64,000 bases of DNA from Mesorhizobium sp. M7A.F.Ca.US.008.03.1.1. Lineage in GTDB: Bacteria; Pseudomonadota; Alphaproteobacteria; Rhizobiales; Rhizobiaceae. Numbering within the stretch: position 1 is the first letter of the stretch; each line of letters begins with the position of its first letter. The stretch lies in NCBI RefSeq assembly GCF_003997495.1, contig NZ_RZRU01000016.1, positions 87,126-151,125 of the forward strand, in the 5' to 3' direction. A program made the position numbers and the translations under genes. The notes beneath the pieces were generated by a model, which made no database searches, was not told the origin of the DNA, and saw only the letters and a program-made list of their open reading frames with translations. Shown one piece after another: positions 50,038-57,460 of the stretch.

Positions 50038-51006
50038 TCATTTGGAGGCGAGTTGCGGCGCGATCTTGACGCAGGCCTCTGTCAGGCCCTGCACCGTCGC
50101 CACAGAGGAGTCGAACATCTTCTGCTCGCTCTTGTTGAGCTCGATCTCGATGATGCGCTCGACGCCGCCGGCGCCGATCACCACGGGAACGCCGACATAG
50201 GTGTTCTTGACCCCATACTGGCCGGAGAGATACGCCGCGCAGGGCAGCACCCGCTTCTTGTCCTTGAGATAGGCTTCGGCCATCGAGATCGCCGAAGCGG
50301 CCGGCGCGTAATAAGCCGAGCCGGTCTTCAGCAGGCCGACGATCTCGGCGCCGCCGTCGCGGGTGCGCTGCACGATCTGGTCGAGCTTCTCCTTCGAGGT
50401 CCAGCCCATCTTGATGAGGTCGGGCAGCGGAATGCCCGATACCGTCGAGTAGCGGATCATCGGCACCATGGAATCGCCGTGGCCGCCGAGCACGAAGGCG
50501 GTGACGTCCTCGACCGAGACCTTGAATTCCTCGGCCAGGAAATAGCGGAAGCGCGCGCTGTCGAGCACGCCGGCCATGCCGACGACATGGCTGTTGGGCA
50601 GGCCTGAGAACTTCTGCAGCGCCCAGACCATGGCATCGAGCGGGTTTGTGATGCAGATGACGAAGGCCTTCGGCGCATACTTCTTCAGCCCGGCGCCAAC
50701 CTGCTCCATGACCTTGAGGTTGATGCCCAAGAGGTCGTCGCGGCTCATGCCGGGCTTGCGCGGCACGCCGGCGGTGACGATGCAGACGTCGGCGCCTTCG
50801 ATGCCGGCATAGTCGTTGATGCCGGTGAGCCTGGAGTCGAAGCCATCGACAGGCGACGACTGCGCGATATCGAGCCCCTTGCCCTGCGGGATACCTTCGG
50901 CAATATCGAACAGCACCACGTCGCCGAGGTCCTTGAGGCCGATCATGTGAGCGAGCGTGCCGCCGATCATGCCAGAGCCGATAAGCGCTATCTTGTTGCG
51001 TGCCAT
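50038..51006 (-). CDS. mdh: Malate dehydrogenase, LDH-like type
   Basis: This NAD-dependent malate dehydrogenase of the lactate-dehydrogenase-like (alphaproteobacterial) group has 322 residues. It has the NAD fold KIALIGSGMIGGTLAHMIGL, VCIVTAGVPRKPGMSRDDLL with the active-site loop Arg, and the catalytic AFVLGGHGDSMVPMIRYSTV with His. ATG 51006 precedes MARNKIALIG; the upstream extension is rejected. It is the first gene of the leftward TCA block and should carry the main promoter in the 235-bp gap before the divergent GNAT gene. Confidence 0.96.
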   Translation of the reverse strand: MARNKIALIGSGMIGGTLAHMIGLKDLGDVVLFDIAEGIPQGKGLDIAQSSPVDGFDSRLTGINDYAGIEGADVCIVTAGVPRKPGMSRDDLLGINLKVMEQVGAGLKKYAPKAFVICITNPLDAMVWALQKFSGLPNSHVVGMAGVLDSARFRYFLAEEFKVSVEDVTAFVLGGHGDSMVPMIRYSTVSGIPLPDLIKMGWTSKEKLDQIVQRTRDGGAEIVGLLKTGSAYYAPAASAISMAEAYLKDKKRVLPCAAYLSGQYGVKNTYVGVPVVIGAGGVERIIEIELNKSEQKMFDSSVATVQGLTEACVKIAPQLASK

Positions 51007-51241
51007 GTGAGGATGTTTTCCCTTTGTCGGTGACGACGTCTCAAATCTCTGGTGACTTGATGGCGGCGTCGAAGAAGAGGCCGGAATGCTGCGGGGGACC
51101 GCGAATTTTCGCCGCACCCAATAGCCCCGGCGCGATATAAATTCAAACGATTATTTCGGAGTGAGCATTTTCAATCGGTTAGAGTGATTGGGATTTACGT
51201 AAACGTCCAAGTTTGTAAGCCGACTTGCGGGAATTTACACA

Positions 51242-51670
51242 ATGAAAATGGAAATCGTAAGGCTATACCCGGGTGATGACGCCCTTGTGATGCGGGTCGC
51301 CGATGACGTGTTCGACGAGCCGGTCAGGCCGGATCGGCTGGCAGCTTATCTCAGGGAATCCGGCCATTTCATGATCGTGGCGCTGGCCGATGGCGTGGTC
51401 GTCGGGCAATGCGCCGCTGTCATCCATCGCCATCCCGACAAGGTCAGCGAGCTTTACATTGATGAGGTCGGCGTCTCGCCCGCCTTCCAGCGCCATGGCA
51501 TCGCTCGAAAAATGCTCGACGCCATGTTCGCAATCGGCAGAGAGAATGGCTGCGAGGAAGCCTGGGTCGGCACCGAGCCTGACAACGGTGCTGCTCGCGC
51601 GCTTTATGAGTCACGCAAGGAGCCGCATGGGCCGGCGGAGAGCTTCGTCATGTATGTGTATGAGCTTTAA
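51242..51670 (+). CDS. GNAT-family N-acetyltransferase
   Basis: This 142-residue GNAT protein has the acetyl-CoA pyrophosphate loop VSPAFQRHGIARKMLDAMF (Q/RxxGxG/A form), preceded by the strand SELYIDEVGV, and the C-terminal AWVGTEPDNGAARALYES. The length and the single fold resemble AAC(3)-I-like and RimI-like acetyltransferases. The resemblance to AAC(3)-I is too loose to call a resistance gene. It is divergent from mdh. Confidence 0.87.
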   Translation: MKMEIVRLYPGDDALVMRVADDVFDEPVRPDRLAAYLRESGHFMIVALADGVVVGQCAAVIHRHPDKVSELYIDEVGVSPAFQRHGIARKMLDAMFAIGRENGCEEAWVGTEPDNGAARALYESRKEPHGPAESFVMYVYEL

Positions 51671-51691
51671 CGATTGGCCTCAGGGCGGCGG

Positions 51692-52891
51692 CTAAGCCTG
51701 CGCCTGCTGGGCTTCGGGCGCCGCCTTCATCTTTTGCCGCTCGGCCCAATCCTCCAGCCAGTCGCGGCTCTGCATCTCGATCAGCCGCGATGCCGTGCGC
51801 TCGAACTCGAACACCTCGACGCCGCGCTTGGCCATATAAAGCTGCTGCGGCAGCGCTTCGGCACTCACCACCAGCCGCACATGATGGTCGTAGAGTGTGT
51901 CGATCAAAAGGATGAAGCGCTTGGCCTCGTTGCGCTTGCCTTCGCCGAGCACCGGGACATGGTCGATGAAAATGGTTGAGAAGCGCCCGGCGATCGCCAG
52001 GAAATCGCGCGCGCCAAGCGGCTTTTCGCAGAGATCGACGAAGGAGAACCGCGCCGCATCGCCCGCCGCACGCGGCACGATCACCTGCCGCCCTTTTAGG
52101 GCAATCGATGTCTCGGCGGTCGTCGCGCTCCGCGTCATGGCTTGCCAGGCCTCGTCGAGTAGCTGGTCCGCCGCCGCATCGGCCGGCGTGACATAGACCG
52201 GTGTCCGGGCGAGCTTTTCCAGCCGGTAGTCCTTGTCGGCATCGAGCGCCAGCACCTGCGTGTGCCGCTCCAGTATGCCGATGAAGGGCAGGAAAAGCTG
52301 GCGGTTCAGCCCCTCGCTGTAGAGGTTTTCCGGCGCCACATTCGAGGTGGCGACCAGGACCACGCCGCTGGCAAACAGCGCCGAAAACAACCTGGACAGG
52401 ATCATCGCGTCGGCAATGTCGGTAACCGAGAACTCATCGAAGCACAGCACCCAGGCTTGCTCGCCAAGGGCCTTGGCCACCGGCGGGATCGGATCGTCTT
52501 CCCTGACGTCGCCATTCTTGCGCGCCTGCCGGTGCTTCTGGATACGGTCCTGCACGTCGGCCATGAAGTCGTTGAAGTGGACACGGCGCTTGCGCCGTAC
52601 CGGCACAAGCTCGAAGAACATGTCCATCAGCATGGTCTTGCCGCGACCGACGCCGCCATGGATGTAAAGGCCTTTGACGGCCTCGTGGACCTCGCGCTTG
52701 CGGGCAAACAGCCAGCCCAGCGCGCTCGACTTATGCGCCAGCCGCTTGGCCGAGATCTCATCGGTCAGCCGGTCGAGCGCCGCAACGATCCGTTCCTGCG
52801 CCGGATCGCGGTCGATCGTACCGGTTTCCACCAGATGGTCGTAGCGCTGCCTGACGGTCGCATGGGTCTGGAGGCCGTCACGCAGATGCAT
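51692..52891 (-). CDS. zapE: Cell division protein ZapE (AFG1-like ATPase)
   Basis: This is an AFG1/ZapE-family AAA-like ATPase of 399 residues that acts at the division ring, or in membrane protein quality control in mitochondria. Walker A is GLYIHGGVGRGKTMLMDMFF and Walker B is WVLCFDEFSVTDIADAMILS. The family motif RVHFNDFMADVQDRI follows Walker A. The C-terminal third (FILLIDTLYDHHVRLVVSAE) is typical. In many rhizobia it lies near mdh and the suc genes, as here. Confidence 0.94.
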   Translation of the reverse strand: MHLRDGLQTHATVRQRYDHLVETGTIDRDPAQERIVAALDRLTDEISAKRLAHKSSALGWLFARKREVHEAVKGLYIHGGVGRGKTMLMDMFFELVPVRRKRRVHFNDFMADVQDRIQKHRQARKNGDVREDDPIPPVAKALGEQAWVLCFDEFSVTDIADAMILSRLFSALFASGVVLVATSNVAPENLYSEGLNRQLFLPFIGILERHTQVLALDADKDYRLEKLARTPVYVTPADAAADQLLDEAWQAMTRSATTAETSIALKGRQVIVPRAAGDAARFSFVDLCEKPLGARDFLAIAGRFSTIFIDHVPVLGEGKRNEAKRFILLIDTLYDHHVRLVVSAEALPQQLYMAKRGVEVFEFERTASRLIEMQSRDWLEDWAERQKMKAAPEAQQAQA

Positions 52892-52939
52892 CGGTCACGT
52901 CGTTTGTTCAGAGCAGGAATGCTCCAAGGGACTAGGTGT

Positions 52940-53066
52940 GTTGAGATTCAGGTTAGGCCGAGCCGAGAATGGTGGCTTTCGAGAACCGGAGCGGAGCGTA
53001 CTTAAAGTACGTGAGCACCGGAAGCGCAGAAACCCGCCGTTCGCAGGCCGGCATCACCTGAATATC
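52940..53066. repeat. TTCAGGT palindromic element, full-length copy
   Basis: This imperfect palindrome of about 125 bp has outer arms ATTCAGGT (52946-52953) and ACCTGAAT (53056-53063), inner arms around GGTGGCTTTC/GAAACCCGCC, and a central hairpin CGTACTT-A-AAGTACG (52997-53011) within AACCGGAGCGGAGCGTAC...GTGAGCACCGGAAGCGC. A second copy is at 62988-63139 and a shortened one at 3486-3530. It lies just past the omp19 stop. Confidence 0.85.
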
Positions 53067-53078
53067 GGCATACCTAGC

Positions 53079-53618
53079 CTATCTTGTAAGCGAAATCGGT
53101 TGGCCGTTGGAAGTTTGGCCGTCGAATTTCGAGCCGCCCGAGGAATAGAGCCGCGCCAGCGCACCGCCACTCTCGTCATAGAGCGTCAGCTGTTTGCCGG
53201 CGACGTTCCACGACTTGACGCCGTCCATCGGCGCCGGGCAATGCAGCGGCCCGGCGCGGAAGCCGGCGCCGAATTTGGTCTGCGGTGTCGCCACCTTGCA
53301 GCTCTGGCCCGCAACGCTGGCGTTCCAGACACCGGCGACGCTGGCGGCGGTCACGTCCGAAGCGCCGGCTGGCGCCGAACCGTCCGAAGGCAGCGCGGCG
53401 ACCTGCGCGTTCGCAGGAGCGGTCGGGAATTGCGACGGGTCGGTGGTGCCGGGCGATGCCGGCGGCGGCAGTTGGTTCGCCGTCACCTTGCCGGCGGGCG
53501 CGGCCTCCAGCGGTGCCGGCTGCTGGTCCTCCATCGAGGAAAAACGTGAGGTCGAACAGCCGCTCGCAACGAGCGCCGCCAGCGATACGGCCACCAGACC
53601 GGTTTTCGAAAAAGTCAT
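53079..53618 (-). CDS. omp19: Outer-membrane lipoprotein Omp19, AprI/Inh-type protease inhibitor
   Basis: This 179-residue lipoprotein corresponds to Brucella Omp19, a surface lipoprotein that inhibits proteases. The lipobox is in LAALVASGCSTSRF, and a Pro/Ala-rich linker follows (about 25-80). The C-terminal beta-barrel domain of AprI/Inh inhibitors reads VAGVWNASVAGQSCKVATPQ, then GAGFRAGPLHCPAPMDGVKS and LTLYDESGGALARLYSSGGS. Two Cys residues should form the family disulfide. ATG 53618 precedes the signal peptide. The similarity to Omp19 runs the full length. Confidence 0.93.
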   Translation of the reverse strand: MTFSKTGLVAVSLAALVASGCSTSRFSSMEDQQPAPLEAAPAGKVTANQLPPPASPGTTDPSQFPTAPANAQVAALPSDGSAPAGASDVTAASVAGVWNASVAGQSCKVATPQTKFGAGFRAGPLHCPAPMDGVKSWNVAGKQLTLYDESGGALARLYSSGGSKFDGQTSNGQPISLTR

Positions 53619-53856
53619 GCCAACCTCCGTCGGATCCGGCTGGGGGGAAGCCGTCCGCGCAATCTCACCCCCACCAAGATGGAGAAGGTGGCGAAATTTC
53701 AACCCGATATGGTTAAAATACAGTTTGCAGCAAGAATTGTTGCAAATTTATCGCAATCGCGACGGCTGACCGCTTGTCGCGCCTGGGGATCCGGTCAACG
53801 CGGTGCAGCGCTGACATTCGGTGGTTGGGACGCTTGCGCGAGCCGCCTTAGCGCCT

Positions 53857-54912
53857 ATGTCTGGAAAACGAAACCCTGCCGGAGCCGCAAAATTGGCCGC
53901 GAGAAAGACAGCCGCCAATCGCTATTACAGCGGCCCGCCCAGCGACCATTTCGACGGCGCATTGTTCTTCAATCCCCACGGCCAGCCACCCGGCCGTTTC
54001 GCCGATTTGCTGAAATGGCAGTTGAATGGCCAGCGCTCGAAATGGCCGGCGAGCGATCCAAGCCCCTTTCCGCAGGCAAAGCCGGCGACAAGGGTCGAGG
54101 GCGCTGCGCTGGAAGTGACGATGGTTGGTCATTCCACCTTGCTGGTCCAGACGGCCGGTCTGAACATCCTCACCGATCCGGTGTGGTCGCTGCGCGCGTC
54201 GCCGCTTTCCTTCGCCGGACCAAAACGCATCAATGCGCCAGGCATCGCCTTTGCCGATCTGCCACCGATCGACCTCGTGCTGGTCAGCCACAACCATTAC
54301 GACCATCTCGACCTCGCCACGTTGAAGCGGCTGAAGGCCGGCCACGATCCGCTGGTGCTCACCCCGCTCGGCAACGACGCCATCATCGAAGCCGCCATGC
54401 CCGGCATGCGGCTATCGGCGCATGACTGGGGCGACAGGGTCGAGATCGGCAATGGCGCCGCCGTCCATGTCGAGCCGGTGCATCACTGGTCGGCGCGCGG
54501 TGCCCGAGACCGGCGCATGGCGCTCTGGGCCGGCTTCGTCGTCGAAACGCCCGACAGCAAGCTCTATTTCGCCGGCGACACCGGCTTCCACGATGGCATC
54601 AACTACCGGCTGATGGCCGACAAACATGGCGGTTTCCGCTTCGCCATCCTGCCGATCGGCGCGTATGAGCCGCGCTGGTTCATGGCGCCGCAGCACCAGA
54701 ATCCTGGTGAAGCCGTGCAAGGCATGAGACTGTGCAATGCCGCCCATGCCGCCGGCTGTCACTGGGGCACCTTCCAACTCACCGACGAGCCGATCGACGA
54801 GCCGGCGCGCAGATTGACCGAGGCGCTTGACGATGAAGGCATCCCGCGCGAGCGCTTCCGCGCCTTGCGGCCAGGCGAGGTCTGGAACGTGCCGGAGCAC
54901 ATAGCGCCCTGA
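53857..54912 (+). CDS. Metallo-beta-lactamase-fold hydrolase, NAPE-PLD/UlaG-like
   Basis: This 351-residue protein belongs to the MBL fold family related to NAPE-hydrolysing phospholipase D. Metal ligands are in DLVLVSHNHYDHLDLATL (HxHxDH), VHVEPVHHWSARG and YFAGDTGFHDG. The N-terminal LEVTMVGHSTLLVQTAGLNI with LTDPVWSLRASPLSF is diagnostic. The substrate is unknown, possibly a phospholipid or lactone. ATG 53857 is chosen over an in-frame GTG at 53821. Confidence 0.88.
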   Translation: MSGKRNPAGAAKLAARKTAANRYYSGPPSDHFDGALFFNPHGQPPGRFADLLKWQLNGQRSKWPASDPSPFPQAKPATRVEGAALEVTMVGHSTLLVQTAGLNILTDPVWSLRASPLSFAGPKRINAPGIAFADLPPIDLVLVSHNHYDHLDLATLKRLKAGHDPLVLTPLGNDAIIEAAMPGMRLSAHDWGDRVEIGNGAAVHVEPVHHWSARGARDRRMALWAGFVVETPDSKLYFAGDTGFHDGINYRLMADKHGGFRFAILPIGAYEPRWFMAPQHQNPGEAVQGMRLCNAAHAAGCHWGTFQLTDEPIDEPARRLTEALDDEGIPRERFRALRPGEVWNVPEHIAP

Positions 54913-54993
54913 TCCGCATCGGTTTCGACGGAACCCCAGCGCCGCAAGCGCGTTTTCAAGTGTGAAAAATCTGTCGGTCTGCGGGGCATTGCC

Positions 54994-55155
54994 ATGCTCA
55001 AATGGATCATCATTCTGCTGATCGTCGCTGCGGCGGCGAGCCTGCTCGGCATGCCGGCACTGGCAGGTGCCGCCGCCACCGGTGCGCGCATCCTTATCGG
55101 CATCGTTCTGATCATCTTCCTGCTGGTGGTGCTGGGCATTTTCGCCGTGACGTAA
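54994..55155 (+). CDS. DUF1328 (UPF0391) small membrane protein
   Basis: This 53-residue protein has two short membrane helices: MLKWIIILLIVAAAASLLGM and then GARILIGIVLIIFLLVVLGI. The small-residue turn PALAGAAATG between them is characteristic of the UPF0391/YtjA family. The frame ends at TAA 55153-55155. The function is unknown. It lies between the MBL-fold gene and dapF on the same strand. Confidence 0.85.
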   Translation: MLKWIIILLIVAAAASLLGMPALAGAAATGARILIGIVLIIFLLVVLGIFAVT

Positions 55156-55250
55156 GTCCGGCGCTTTCGCCGTGACTAAGCGGCTGCGCACTGGTAATTC
55201 CTGCCCGTTTCCGCCATATAGCGCCAAACGGACACGGAATTTTTGGAGCA

Positions 55251-56135
55251 ATGGCCAGCACTGCCCCTTTCGCCAAGATGAACGGCATCGGCAACGAGAT
55301 CATCGTTGCCGATATGCGTGGCCGTGCCGACAGGGTGACGGCGGCGGCGGCGATTGCGCTGAACGCCGATGCCGCGACCAGCTTCGACCAGATCATGGCG
55401 ATCCATGACGCCAGGACGCCGGGCACCGCCTTTTTCATCGACATAGTGAACTCCGACGGAACCGGTGCGCAGGCCTGCGGCAATGGCATGCGCTGCGTCG
55501 TCCAGGCGCTCGCCGCCGAGACCGGCCAGAAAATCTTCACCTTCGAAACCGTGGCGGGCATCCTCAATGCGCGCGAACACGCCGACGGTTCGATCTCGGT
55601 CGACATGGGCACGCCGCGCTTCGGCTGGCAGGATATCCCGCTGGCCGAGGAATTCCGTGACACCCGCATGATCGAGTTGCAGATCGGCCCGATCGACGCA
55701 CCGGTGCTGCATTCGCCCTCGGTCGTTTCGATGGGCAACCCGCACGCGATCTTCTGGGTCGACCGCGACGTCTGGTCCTATGAGCTCGATCGCTTCGGTC
55801 CGCTGCTCGAGAATCACCCGATGTTCCCCGAGCGAGCCAACATCACCATCGCTCAGGTTACTTCGCCCGAAACCATGATCATCCGCACCTGGGAGCGCGG
55901 CGCCGGCCTGACCAAGGCCTGTGGCTCGGCCTCCTGCGCCGCTGTCGTGGCCGCGGCCCGCACCAACCGGACCAGCCGCAGCGTCAGTCTGTTGACGCCA
56001 GGCGGCGGTACGCTGCATGTCGAATGGCGCGACGATGACCACGTGGTCCTGACCGGCGCCGCCGAATGGGAATTTTCCGGCAGCTTCGACCCGTCGGTCG
56101 GGACATGGGCCCGCGACACCGAAAGCGCGGCCTGA
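55251..56135 (+). CDS. dapF: Diaminopimelate epimerase
   Basis: This enzyme converts LL- to meso-diaminopimelate for lysine and peptidoglycan synthesis. The 294-residue protein has the two catalytic Cys motifs: QACGNGMRCVVQALA and KACGSASCAAVVAAART. The N-terminal FAKMNGIGNEIIVADMRGRA and SMGNPHAIFWVD are family marks. Its TGA shares one base with the ATG of mtaB (TGATG), so translation is coupled. It starts a block of four genes ending with ispZ. Confidence 0.95.
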   Translation: MASTAPFAKMNGIGNEIIVADMRGRADRVTAAAAIALNADAATSFDQIMAIHDARTPGTAFFIDIVNSDGTGAQACGNGMRCVVQALAAETGQKIFTFETVAGILNAREHADGSISVDMGTPRFGWQDIPLAEEFRDTRMIELQIGPIDAPVLHSPSVVSMGNPHAIFWVDRDVWSYELDRFGPLLENHPMFPERANITIAQVTSPETMIIRTWERGAGLTKACGSASCAAVVAAARTNRTSRSVSLLTPGGGTLHVEWRDDDHVVLTGAAEWEFSGSFDPSVGTWARDTESAA

Positions 56136-57448
56136 TGTCCGCTCTGCCCAAGAGCCCGATGTCCCAGGGGATCGATGTCGTCACCTTCGGTTGCCGGCTC
56201 AACACCTATGAATCGCAGGTGATGCGGCGCGAGGCTGAAAGTGCCGGCCTGGGCGCGCTGGAAGGTGGCGCCGTGATCTTCAACACCTGCGCCGTGACAG
56301 GCGAAGCAGTGCGCCAGGCCAAGCAGGCGATCCGCAAGGCGCGCCGCGACAACCCGCGAGCCCGCATCATCGTCACCGGCTGCGCCGCGCAGACCGAGCC
56401 TGAAAAATTTGCCGCCATGGACGAGGTCGATCTCGTGCTTGGCAATGAAGAGAAGCTGAACGCGAATTCCTATCGCGCGCTGCCGGATTTCGGCGTTAAC
56501 GACACCGAGAAGGCGCGCGTCAACGACATTTTTTCCGTGCGCGAGACCGCGGGTCACATGGTCGACGCCATCGAGGGCCGCGCGCGCGCCTTTGTCCAGG
56601 TGCAGAATGGCTGCGACCACCGCTGCACCTTCTGCATCATTCCCTACGGCCGCGGCAATTCGCGCTCGGTGCCGATGGGAGCCGTGGTCGAGCAGGTCAA
56701 GCGGCTCGCCGGGAACGGCTATGCCGAGATCGTGCTGACCGGCGTCGACATGACGTCATTCGGCGCCGACCTGCCGGGCGCGCCGAAGCTTGGCAAACTG
56801 GTGAAGACGATCCTGAAACAGGTGCCCGACGTGAAGCGGCTGCGGCTGTCGTCGATCGATTCGATCGAAGCTGACGAGGATTTGCTCGACGCCATCGCCA
56901 CCGAGCCCAGGCTGATGCCGCATCTGCATCTGTCGCTGCAATCGGGCGACGACATGATCCTGAAGCGGATGAAGCGCCGCCATCTGCGCGATCAGTCGAT
57001 CCGCTTCTGCGAGGATGTGCGCAAGCTGCGCCCCGGTATCGTCTTTGGCGCCGACATCATCGCCGGCTTCCCGACCGAGACCGATGAAATGTTCGAGAAC
57101 TCGGAGAAAATTGTCGAGGAGTGTGGCCTGACCCATCTCCACGTCTTCCCCTTCAGCCCACGCGAAGGCACGCCCGCCGCGCGCATGCCGCAGCTCCGCC
57201 GCGAGGTGGTCAAACAGCGCGCCGCCCGGCTGCGCGCCGCCGGTGAAGTTTCGTATATCAGGCATCTGTCGTCGCTCACTGGTACGCGTCAGTCGATCCT
57301 GATCGAGCGCGACGGCCTTGGCCGCACCGAGGGTTTTACGCTTGCCGCACTCGGCACCGGCGCACCGGGTGAGATCGTCGAGGCCGATATTTCAGGCCAC
57401 GATGGTGTCAGGCTGATCGCGGCGCCCCTTGCCTCCCGCGCTGCCTGA
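56135..57448 (+). CDS. mtaB: tRNA t6A37 methylthiotransferase MtaB
   Basis: This radical-SAM enzyme converts t6A37 to ms2t6A37 in tRNA. The 437-residue protein has the N-terminal cluster Cys residues (VVTFGCRLNTYESQVM, NTCAVTGEAVRQAKQAI, VTGCAAQTEP), the radical-SAM CxxxCxxC in NGCDHRCTFCIIPYGRGNS, and a C-terminal TRAM-like domain (SILIERDGLGRTEGFTLAAL). The lack of a MiaB-type N-terminal extension supports MtaB over MiaB. The start overlaps the dapF stop by one base. It is 12 bases upstream of ftsY. Confidence 0.92.
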   Translation: MSALPKSPMSQGIDVVTFGCRLNTYESQVMRREAESAGLGALEGGAVIFNTCAVTGEAVRQAKQAIRKARRDNPRARIIVTGCAAQTEPEKFAAMDEVDLVLGNEEKLNANSYRALPDFGVNDTEKARVNDIFSVRETAGHMVDAIEGRARAFVQVQNGCDHRCTFCIIPYGRGNSRSVPMGAVVEQVKRLAGNGYAEIVLTGVDMTSFGADLPGAPKLGKLVKTILKQVPDVKRLRLSSIDSIEADEDLLDAIATEPRLMPHLHLSLQSGDDMILKRMKRRHLRDQSIRFCEDVRKLRPGIVFGADIIAGFPTETDEMFENSEKIVEECGLTHLHVFPFSPREGTPAARMPQLRREVVKQRAARLRAAGEVSYIRHLSSLTGTRQSILIERDGLGRTEGFTLAALGTGAPGEIVEADISGHDGVRLIAAPLASRAA

Positions 57449-57460
57449 GAAACGCAAAGC

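Noticed and set aside
51242..51670. Antibiotic (aminoglycoside) acetyltransferase
   Set aside because: The GNAT protein has a loose resemblance to AAC(3)-I, but no drug-site residues can be verified, and such GNATs are common chromosomal genes.
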